Shown here piece after piece: positions 14,383-19,794 of a DNA stretch of 19,794 nucleotides. This stretch comes from Candidatus Bathyarchaeum sp. Lineage in GTDB: Archaea > Thermoproteota > Bathyarchaeia > Bathyarchaeales > Bathyarchaeaceae. Numbering within the stretch: position 1 is the first letter of the stretch; every line of letters starts with the position of its first letter. The notes under the pieces were generated by a model that was not told the origin of the DNA, searched no databases, and saw nothing but the letters and a program-made list of their open reading frames with translations. Location: NCBI GenBank assembly GCA_003096235.1, contig PIXT01000178.1, positions 1 through 19,794 of the forward strand, given 5' to 3'. The translations under genes were made by a program, and so were the position numbers.

Positions 14383-15456
14383 TTACTGCAGTTTGTTGCC
14401 GCAGCTGCCACAGAACTTGTTTGTAGAAAGGTTCTTTGCCTTACATTTTGGGCAGTCTATTTTCTTTGGCTTTAGAGGAGAACCGCAGTTACCACAGAAC
14501 TTCATGGTTTCAGGCATTGCTTCGCCACATTTAGGACAAGTGAGCTTTGCTACAGGAGCTAGGCTTGTTCCGCAGTTGCCACAGAATTTGGTTCCAGCAA
14601 CATTTTGGGTTCCACACTTTGGACACAACACCACCTGCTGAGGCGCACCTCCACCTTGAGAAGGCTGCATGGCTTTTCCTAAAGCTGTTCCCATTGCGAT
14701 TCCAACTCCTGCCCCAACACCTGCCGCTGCTGCGCCTCCGCCTCCCTCTGGAATCTCAGCGGTTGTTTCCTTCATGTATTGCATTGTCATGGCTTGCTGT
14801 CCCATCGTAGTGGCAAAACGTCTTGCCTCTTCAGGTATTTTGACGCCCTCAAAGACCGTGTCGATGATTTTTAGTCCTATACGCGCAGCCTCATCCTTTA
14901 TTATCAAAGCAACCTTGTCTGTGGTCTCATCCACGTTTTTTACTACACCAAATATGTCATGATGAGCAAACTCGTCTATAACCCGCTCATTAATAAAACC
15001 ACGAATATAGTTTTCAATGTCACCTGATGTGCTTGCGCCCTTGTTACCAAAAAACTCAACCACAAACAGTTTCGGGTCCTCAACCTTGTAAAGAAGATAA
15101 CCGTAGTATCCAAGCTCAGCCTGATACTGTATATTTCCGCTCGGCGCAGAGTAGGCTTGTCCACCAAACTTTCCTCTGAACTGGCTGTTGCTGACAAAAA
15201 CAACTTCACACTCGAATATGTCTCCAATTATCCTCAGAGCTTTTAGGACTCCAGTTAACAAAGGAATGTTGTTGCTGGTTATTGTGTGTCTACCAGGACC
15301 AAAAACGTCGTAGGCTTTGCCGTCACGGAAAAAGACAGCCCACTGATTCTCCTTAACTATGACTTGGCTTCCATACTTCAAGGAAAGGTTAGGAAATCTA
15401 TAAGCAATATCGTCAGAACCAGCAAAATCCCATGAAACTTTCTCTATTACAGGCAT
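14383..15456 (-). CDS. SPFH-domain protein (virion core/YdjI-like) with three C-terminal zinc ribbons
   Basis: This 357-residue protein has an SPFH/band 7-related domain (about residues 20-230) of the type known from Bacillus YdjI and 'virion core' proteins (FFRDGKAYDVFGPGRHTI, then IENYIRGFINERVIDE). A Gly/Ala linker follows (about 238-262). Three zinc ribbons of nearly identical form (CPKCG...FCGNCG) come at about 278-297, 307-325 and 335-353. SPFH proteins assemble into rings or scaffolds at membranes, and zinc ribbons may recruit partners. No transmembrane helix is obvious at the N-terminus. ATG 15456 is preceded by AGGATGTGA, which overlaps the stop of the upstream helical gene 15 bp away, showing an operon. 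The role is probably membrane stress or organisation, by analogy. Confidence 0.85.
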   Translation of the reverse strand: MPVIEKVSWDFAGSDDIAYRFPNLSLKYGSQVIVKENQWAVFFRDGKAYDVFGPGRHTITSNNIPLLTGVLKALRIIGDIFECEVVFVSNSQFRGKFGGQAYSAPSGNIQYQAELGYYGYLLYKVEDPKLFVVEFFGNKGASTSGDIENYIRGFINERVIDEFAHHDIFGVVKNVDETTDKVALIIKDEAARIGLKIIDTVFEGVKIPEEARRFATTMGQQAMTMQYMKETTAEIPEGGGGAAAAGVGAGVGIAMGTALGKAMQPSQGGGAPQQVVLCPKCGTQNVAGTKFCGNCGTSLAPVAKLTCPKCGEAMPETMKFCGNCGSPLKPKKIDCPKCKAKNLSTNKFCGSCGNKLQ

Positions 15457-15470
15457 TCAACAATCACATC

Positions 15471-16001
15471 CTACATATCTAAAGGTCTAAACGGCTTTTC
15501 TCGTTCATTCCATTTATCCTCAAAAGCAAGTAATAAACTCTTAACATTCTTCACTTCTCCAGACACTGCCTCCCAGTTCTCCGCCTCAACCTCACTTTGG
15601 GTCTTGCTGACAGCAACCTTCAAGCAGTCAAGCTCCTTTCCAAGGTCACGATCATAATTGAAAACCCGAGCCAACTCATTTTCTCGAATGTGCCCTTTGC
15701 GATCATAGAGCCCAGCGTAACCATAATCTGCGTGTCTAACTTTTTCGGTGACACGATCTAAAACTTGGATAACCTGTTTGTAGTCTCGGCTCTGGGCAGC
15801 ACCCGCATCAATAGCCGCTAAGTACAGGTCTTCCCAAACGTGACGCATGTCTCGGAGCTCAACGTAATACAGGTCTCTGAGCTTTCGACCTAATTCTCTT
15901 AGATCCTCTTTTGTTCCATATCCTAACGTGAAAAAGTTCTGAATCTTAGAAAAAATGCCCTGCTTCTCTTTTACTTTTTCGATCGTTTCCCGTTCCGACA
16001 A
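15471..16001 (-). CDS. Helical protein, first gene of the SPFH/zinc-ribbon operon
   Basis: This 176-residue soluble protein is predicted to be almost all helix, with high Glu, Lys and Arg and coiled-coil-like stretches (DLRELGRKLRDLYYVELRDM, about residues 36-60). No metal-binding motif, signal peptide or membrane helix is seen. TTG 16001 is chosen because it is preceded by a G-rich tract (GGGGGTT, minus strand) at a suitable distance and gives the natural start SERETIEKVKEK; TTG 16016 would add five residues. The stop lies 15 bp before the SPFH gene, whose ribosome site overlaps it, so the two are probably translated together. In Bacillus the ydj operon also pairs SPFH with helical PspA-type partners; true homology is not shown here. 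Confidence 0.75.
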   Translation of the reverse strand: MSERETIEKVKEKQGIFSKIQNFFTLGYGTKEDLRELGRKLRDLYYVELRDMRHVWEDLYLAAIDAGAAQSRDYKQVIQVLDRVTEKVRHADYGYAGLYDRKGHIRENELARVFNYDRDLGKELDCLKVAVSKTQSEVEAENWEAVSGEVKNVKSLLLAFEDKWNEREKPFRPLDM

Positions 16002-16091
16002 GCAATAAACCCCCAAAATTATCTAGCAACTAATCTAATATAACTAGGTTTTGCATACGCTTCTTCAGAAGTGCATCTAAATCGAAGCTAT

Positions 16092-17159
16092 TCAAGTTAG
16101 TTTGTCTTTTATCCACCGTATCAAAAAATAGGGGTGCCGCATCAAAGATACAACATACATACAGTTCACTGAACAGTGCTTACAAAAGTCCCAATTACCA
16201 CATTCTTTAACGATGCCTCTTGCTCTTTCTGATTTAAAACCATCTCTCAAAGCCTCATCTTTTTTAATCTCCATTAAAGTGAAAAAGGGGCAAGGCAAAG
16301 CAATAGAAGCATCAGGCTTCAAAGAAACAGTAGTTGACGCCGACGAACACCCGATAACGTTGTTAAATCCGCCTAAAGCCTGAAATTTGAAGTAGTCACT
16401 TTCAAAATGGATTTTTTTGTATTTCCTTTTCTCTTCATTCAACTTCTTCAAAACTATGCTGTTTTCAGCAACCTTCATGTCGTGAGCTTCTGTTTTATCC
16501 ATGAACTCCCGTGGAACATTATCAACAGGCGAAAAATGGATTGGCAACTCAAGCGATTTCGCAAAATCGATTGTGTCATCTATGAATTGGAAGGTTTCCT
16601 TGGTTATAACAGAAAATAAGTCAACTTCGACACCAAGCTTTTTAGCGTATTCTATGTTTTTTTTGACCTTATCAAAAGCGTCAACGCCTCTAGTTCTGTT
16701 GAATGTTTGTTTATGGTTCACATCAAATGATACAGCCAGAAAATCGGTGTATTTTGAAAGGTCATCAATTTTTTTGTCCAACAAAATTCCGTTTGTAACC
16801 AATCCCGTAAATAACCCGAGCTCTCTATTAGAAAACTCCAACAGGTCTCCAAGGTCTGCCCGTAACAGGGGTTCTCCACCCGTAAAACTTGCAACAGAAC
16901 AACCCAAATCCCAGCATTCAAACAAGCGCTGTTTAATCTCACGGGTTGTTGCTTCATTCTCGAAAAGGTTTTTTCTCCAAATATTACAAAAAGTGCATTT
17001 CATGTTACAGCGATACGTGCACTCGAAATGAACAAACAAACGATGAACTGGGTTTTCATCAAAAAACGTATGCACACGCGAACGCAAAAAACTTGCTACG
17101 AAATTAATTTTATTTGTCACAGAACTAATTCTAAGCTTTTCCTTTTTTAGACTTTTCAT
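16092..17159 (-). CDS. Radical SAM protein with SPASM-like C-terminal cysteine cluster
   Basis: This 355-residue enzyme has the radical SAM 4Fe-4S motif C51-x3-C55-x2-C58 (YRCNMKCTFC), the SAM-binding FTGGEPLLR (about residues 90-98), and a standard core (LVTNGILL, LAVSFDVN). Its C-terminus has further cysteines (IGCSSAS, LPCPFF, then CGNWDFCKHCSVNC at about 320-334). These suggest one or two auxiliary Fe-S clusters of SPASM or twitch type. Such proteins modify peptides or enzymes. The open frame reaches 17312, overlapping the divergent gene, but residues upstream of ATG 17159 look like translated promoter (Trp/Phe/His-rich), so 17159 is chosen. It faces another radical SAM/SPASM gene 130 bp away. 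The substrate is unknown. Confidence 0.85.
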   Translation of the reverse strand: MKSLKKEKLRISSVTNKINFVASFLRSRVHTFFDENPVHRLFVHFECTYRCNMKCTFCNIWRKNLFENEATTREIKQRLFECWDLGCSVASFTGGEPLLRADLGDLLEFSNRELGLFTGLVTNGILLDKKIDDLSKYTDFLAVSFDVNHKQTFNRTRGVDAFDKVKKNIEYAKKLGVEVDLFSVITKETFQFIDDTIDFAKSLELPIHFSPVDNVPREFMDKTEAHDMKVAENSIVLKKLNEEKRKYKKIHFESDYFKFQALGGFNNVIGCSSASTTVSLKPDASIALPCPFFTLMEIKKDEALRDGFKSERARGIVKECGNWDFCKHCSVNCMYVVSLMRHPYFLIRWIKDKLT

Positions 17160-17167
17160 TAAACTGT

Positions 17168-17281
17168 TTGAGCAAAAAACGAAAACCCGAATTCGATTTA
17201 AGGACGTGTATAATCGAAACTGTTTTGGGTGCAAAGAAAAGTTTACGTGTGCCCATGTTCCGTGAAATAACAAAAAGGTAA
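17168..17281 (+). CDS. Possible 37-residue peptide gene upstream of radical SAM/SPASM gene
   Basis: A frame from TTG 17168 to TAA (17279-17281) encodes a basic 37-residue peptide with one Cys (contains KPEFDLRTCIIETVLGAKK). It ends 10 bp before the GTG of the radical SAM/SPASM gene, in the same direction, as a precursor peptide would. First codon positions are about 70 percent purine, which favours a real coding frame. Against it: there is no Shine-Dalgarno before TTG, the start lies only 8 bp from the divergent radical SAM start, and a 38-codon frame can occur by chance. Shorter versions could begin at GTG 17249 or ATG 17255. No known precursor family is recognised. Confidence 0.3.
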   Translation: MSKKRKPEFDLRTCIIETVLGAKKSLRVPMFREITKR

Positions 17282-17291
17282 CAAGTTTGAG

Positions 17292-18419
17292 GTGTCGTGG
17301 CTGTTCTTTCATCTACTGTTAACCACCAACTGCGACCTGCAATGCAGATACTGTTATGGAAAATCATGCGACGACATGGACGCCGACTTTGATTTTGATG
17401 TAGATTATGATGTTCCAGACAAAATCAGCTACGACATTAAAACTCTAGAAAAGTTCATGAATAAGGATGCTGAGCCTGTCCTGATTTTTTATGGCGGCGA
17501 ACCAATGCTTTGCATCGAGGAAATAAAGCAGATTATGGACAACGTGAAGGCTAAACAGTTTAACATTCAAACTAACGGCTTGCACCTAAACAAACTTGAA
17601 AAAGAGTACGTTAACAGGTTAACCACAATTTTTGTTTCAGTAGATGGCGCAGAAGAATTGACAGACGACTACAGAGGAAAAGGCGTCTACAAGAAAGTAA
17701 CCAACAACATTAAGACCATTAAAGAAAACGGATTTGCGGGCGAGATAATAGCCAGAATGACCCTCATGGAACAAACAGACATCTACGAAAACGTTAGATG
17801 GCTCCTAAACAACCCTGACTACTCATTTAGTTCAATTCATTGGCAGCTTGATGCTGGATTTTGGAAAAACGACTTTCATAAAAGAAACTTCAAAGAATGG
17901 ACAGAAAACAGCTACAATCCTCAACTAAGAAAGCTTGTAGAGTTTTGGGTAGACACCATGGAAACAGAAGGCAAAGTGTTGAGGCTGTATCCTCTTTTGG
18001 GGGTAATGCAATCGCTTCTGAATACAGAAAAAAGCCGTCTAAGGTGCGGTTCAGGATGGAGTAACTACAGCATACAAACGGATGGACAGATAATACCGTG
18101 CCCTGCCATGAGCGGAATGAAAGACTACTATTTAGGTCACATACAAGACTCGCATCCACTGCACCTAAAACAGGTTAATGTTGGACAACCATGCAGCAGC
18201 TGTGAAATATTGCATGACTGTGGAGGAAGATGCCTGTACGCAAACATAACAAAACAGTGGAGCAGCACAGCATACGATTTAGTGTGTAAAACAGTCAAGA
18301 ATCACGTTGAATCGTTAAAGTCATCGCTACCAAGAGTCAAAAGACTGATTGACGAAAAAAGAATTAGTGTATCAGATTTTGATTACCTGAAATACGACAG
18401 CTGCGAAATAATCCCATAA
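17292..18419 (+). CDS. Radical SAM/SPASM protein, AF1577-like putative peptide-modifying enzyme
   Basis: This 375-residue protein has the radical SAM cluster motif C14-x3-C18-x2-C21 (NCDLQCRYCYG), the FYGGEPML motif (about residues 65-72), and a C-terminal SPASM domain with many cysteines (RCGSGWSNYSIQTDGQIIPC, then CSSCEILHDCGGRC, then a last Cys in LVCKT). The layout matches the archaeal family described as putative peptide-modifying radical SAM enzyme, AF1577 type; that assignment is from memory of the family pattern. An acidic Asp-rich insertion (about 28-42) follows the cluster. GTG 17292 is the start that just precedes the conserved N-terminus; AAGGT lies 12 bases upstream. A possible small peptide ORF ends 10 bp upstream, and another radical SAM gene is divergent. 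Target unknown. Confidence 0.88.
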   Translation: MSWLFFHLLLTTNCDLQCRYCYGKSCDDMDADFDFDVDYDVPDKISYDIKTLEKFMNKDAEPVLIFYGGEPMLCIEEIKQIMDNVKAKQFNIQTNGLHLNKLEKEYVNRLTTIFVSVDGAEELTDDYRGKGVYKKVTNNIKTIKENGFAGEIIARMTLMEQTDIYENVRWLLNNPDYSFSSIHWQLDAGFWKNDFHKRNFKEWTENSYNPQLRKLVEFWVDTMETEGKVLRLYPLLGVMQSLLNTEKSRLRCGSGWSNYSIQTDGQIIPCPAMSGMKDYYLGHIQDSHPLHLKQVNVGQPCSSCEILHDCGGRCLYANITKQWSSTAYDLVCKTVKNHVESLKSSLPRVKRLIDEKRISVSDFDYLKYDSCEIIP

Positions 18420-18494
18420 AAACCTCACCAATCAAAAGGTTATGCAAAAACTTTAACCGCTAAAACCCTTAAATCTAAAACAGAGGCAAACAAA

Positions 18495-19406
18495 ATGAGC
18501 AAAAAAACAACCGAATATTCACGTTCACCAGCACCATTCGCGTTCTTCGTAATATTATCGTTAGTGTTTGTAGCACTAGCACTCATAAATTATCCAAACC
18601 CAATGGCATTCTTATATGCTCTTTTAGCCGCAGTTTCCCTGTTTCCGCTACCCGCAACAGTTGCAATAAACAAAGAATGGGAAGAAGCCATAATACTGCG
18701 ATTCGGTAAATTCCAGCGGCTAGTTGGTCCCGGATTCTTCTTCAAATGGCCGTACATAGAAACATTTCTAAAACAAGACAAACGAATCATCAATCTAGAC
18801 ATCTCCAGACAAGAAGTCATGACCAAAGACAACATCAGCGTAACAGTTGACGCCGTAGTCTTCGTCAAAATCGTCAACACCAAAGACAGCCTAGTTAACA
18901 TCCGAAACGTTTGGGACAGCGTAATGAAAATCGCCCAAACAACAATGCGAGACGTAGTAGGAGAAATAGAACTAGACGAACTACTAGCACGCAGAGACGA
19001 AATCGCAGACAAAATAGCCAACATCGTAGACAGAGAAACAAGTGATTGGGGAGTAGACATAACATCAGTGAACCTGCAAACAGTAGAACTGCCAGAAGAC
19101 ATGAAACGAGTAATCGCCAGACAAGCAGAAGCAGAACGAGAAAAACGAGCAGTAATAATCAAAAGCGAAGGAGAATTTACTGCAGCCGAAAACTTGGAAA
19201 AAGCAGTAACCCAGATGAGCAACAGAGCACTATACCTACGCACACTATCAAGCCTAGAAGACATCAGCTTTGACCAAAGCAACACCATTGTCTTCGCGGT
19301 GCCCATGGACATCGTCAAAGGAGAAATCATGGGAATGTCAGCACTTGCTGAAACAACCAAAGCAGTTAAGACTACACCCAAAAGCAAAAACAAAAAAAGC
19401 GAATAA
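18495..19406 (+). CDS. Stomatin-like SPFH (band 7) membrane protein
   Basis: This 303-residue protein has one hairpin or two hydrophobic segments (about residues 13-55). A typical stomatin/prohibitin core follows (about 57-230): AIILRFGKFQRLVGPGFFFK, then VMTKDNISVTVDAVVFVKI, then a helical region VIARQAEAEREKRAVIIKSEGE. The C-terminus is Lys/Ser-rich. Stomatins form oligomeric membrane scaffolds and often regulate proteases or channels. In many archaea an NfeD-type gene lies next to the stomatin; none is seen here, and the next gene is convergent. ATG 18495 has a good ribosome site (AGAGG, 18482-18486). It follows the radical SAM gene by 75 bp in the same direction but may have its own promoter. 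Confidence 0.93.
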   Translation: MSKKTTEYSRSPAPFAFFVILSLVFVALALINYPNPMAFLYALLAAVSLFPLPATVAINKEWEEAIILRFGKFQRLVGPGFFFKWPYIETFLKQDKRIINLDISRQEVMTKDNISVTVDAVVFVKIVNTKDSLVNIRNVWDSVMKIAQTTMRDVVGEIELDELLARRDEIADKIANIVDRETSDWGVDITSVNLQTVELPEDMKRVIARQAEAEREKRAVIIKSEGEFTAAENLEKAVTQMSNRALYLRTLSSLEDISFDQSNTIVFAVPMDIVKGEIMGMSALAETTKAVKTTPKSKNKKSE

Positions 19407-19417
19407 AAAGGGGAAAA

Positions 19418-19441
19418 TTTAGGGTAAACAGATTCCCTAAA
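19418..19441 (-). terminator. Hairpin between convergent genes (minus-strand T-rich tail)
   Basis: TTTAGGG (19418-19424) and CCCTAAA (19435-19441) form a perfect 7-bp stem with a 10-base loop. On the minus strand the stem is followed by a T/C-rich stretch (TTTTCCCCTTTTTA), so it fits termination of the membrane-protein gene that ends at 19448. It lies 11 bp after the stomatin stop and could serve both directions. Confidence 0.5.
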
Positions 19442-19447
19442 GAAGTG

Positions 19448-19792
19448 TCAGACAATACCGATTCCAATACGCTCAAGTACGAAACTGATTACCACAAGTA
19501 TAATTATAGTAAGCACAGAGATAATGAAAGCCTTTATCCAATCAGTATCAAAGAAGTGTTTCACTAGACCAATCCAAACGATAAGCTGAATAAGCAATGC
19601 TATAAGACCAATGATTTCAAAGTAGCTGAAGATACCACCAATCAGAGTCCCAAGAATAACTATCCAAATCGCATCAAGAAACTTTGCCTTCTCTTTTCCC
19701 ACAAGTGCTCTACCAGCAAGCCAAAAACACGGCGCCAAAACAATTATTGTTATAACAAGCTCAATAAGCAGCGAATCAAGATTAACAGCCAC
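19448..19792 (-). CDS. Small multi-pass membrane protein, start near window end
   Basis: This 114-residue protein has four hydrophobic helices (about residues 8-28, 40-62, 62-78 and 88-112), with a short cytoplasmic-looking loop RALVGKEKAKFLDA between the first two. The first available start in the window is GTG at 19792, two bases from the end, so a longer N-terminus outside the window cannot be excluded. No catalytic motif is seen. It is convergent with the stomatin-like gene, with a hairpin between. I do not recognise a named family. Confidence 0.65.
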   Translation of the reverse strand: MAVNLDSLLIELVITIIVLAPCFWLAGRALVGKEKAKFLDAIWIVILGTLIGGIFSYFEIIGLIALLIQLIVWIGLVKHFFDTDWIKAFIISVLTIIILVVISFVLERIGIGIV

Positions 19793-19794
19793 GA

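Noticed and set aside
17160..17312. 51-codon N-terminal extension of the minus-strand radical SAM gene
   Set aside because: The extension is Trp/Phe/His-rich, overlaps the divergent gene and would leave no promoter space. ATG 17159 gives a normal N-terminus.
18590..19393. Long 267-codon frame antisense to the stomatin-like gene
   Set aside because: The Ser/Thr/Leu-rich product is what the complement of a well-conserved SPFH gene would give. The stomatin frame has clear domain motifs and a ribosome site.
1..19794. CRISPR arrays, rRNA genes and insertion sequences
   Set aside because: Reading both strands showed no regularly spaced direct repeats, no rRNA segments and no transposase or integrase gene.

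Overview
This window looks archaeal. It carries a class I lysyl-tRNA synthetase, tRNA genes with an encoded CCA end, TATA-box promoters, many TTG/GTG starts, exported proteins with C-terminal tails, a membrane-anchored winged-helix regulator, and a radical SAM/SPASM protein of a type known mainly from Archaea. The overall mix (zinc-ribbon proteins, small CxxC proteins, SPFH proteins, cobalamin-type radical SAM) fits an uncultivated Thermoproteota lineage such as Bathyarchaeia. That placement is an inference from gene style, not from a phylogenetic marker.

Region 1 (1-2631) is a scar around a tRNA gene. The 3' part of a tRNA-Leu(GAG) opens the window. Next comes a wrecked, internally deleted copy of a major facilitator transporter whose intact relative lies at 4671-5894, then a tRNA 3'-end-like fragment. 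A cobalamin-binding radical SAM gene with a long C-terminal extension follows, and then a second degraded tRNA-Leu 3' end. The 15 bp ending in CCA are identical at 42-56 and 2617-2631, as expected for the borders of an old integration at a tRNA gene. No integrase is visible.

Region 2 (2732-9164) holds single genes: a zinc-ribbon protein, an exported protein, the MFS transporter, three small proteins (one a CxxC-x17-CxxC zinc protein), a beta-order DNA methyltransferase without a visible restriction partner, and a PAP2-like membrane protein. The 430 bp before the PAP2-like gene contain a possible 43-codon ORF.

Region 3 (9211-14348) has a winged-helix regulator, tRNA-Gly(CCC), lysS, an exported acidic helical protein with a perfect inverted repeat just before its start, and a divergent pair of regulators. 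One of the pair is membrane-anchored with an external CARDB-like domain; the other is soluble. They share a promoter whose two TATA-like elements are exact inverted copies.

Region 4 (14383-19794) has a two-gene operon (helical protein, then an SPFH protein with three zinc ribbons), a divergent pair of radical SAM proteins with extra cysteine clusters, a possible 37-residue peptide gene just upstream of one of them, a stomatin-like SPFH protein, and a multi-pass membrane protein at the window end. The radical SAM pair with the small ORF is the best candidate for an undescribed peptide-modification system. Two SPFH proteins and several small membrane proteins suggest membrane organisation or stress as a second theme.
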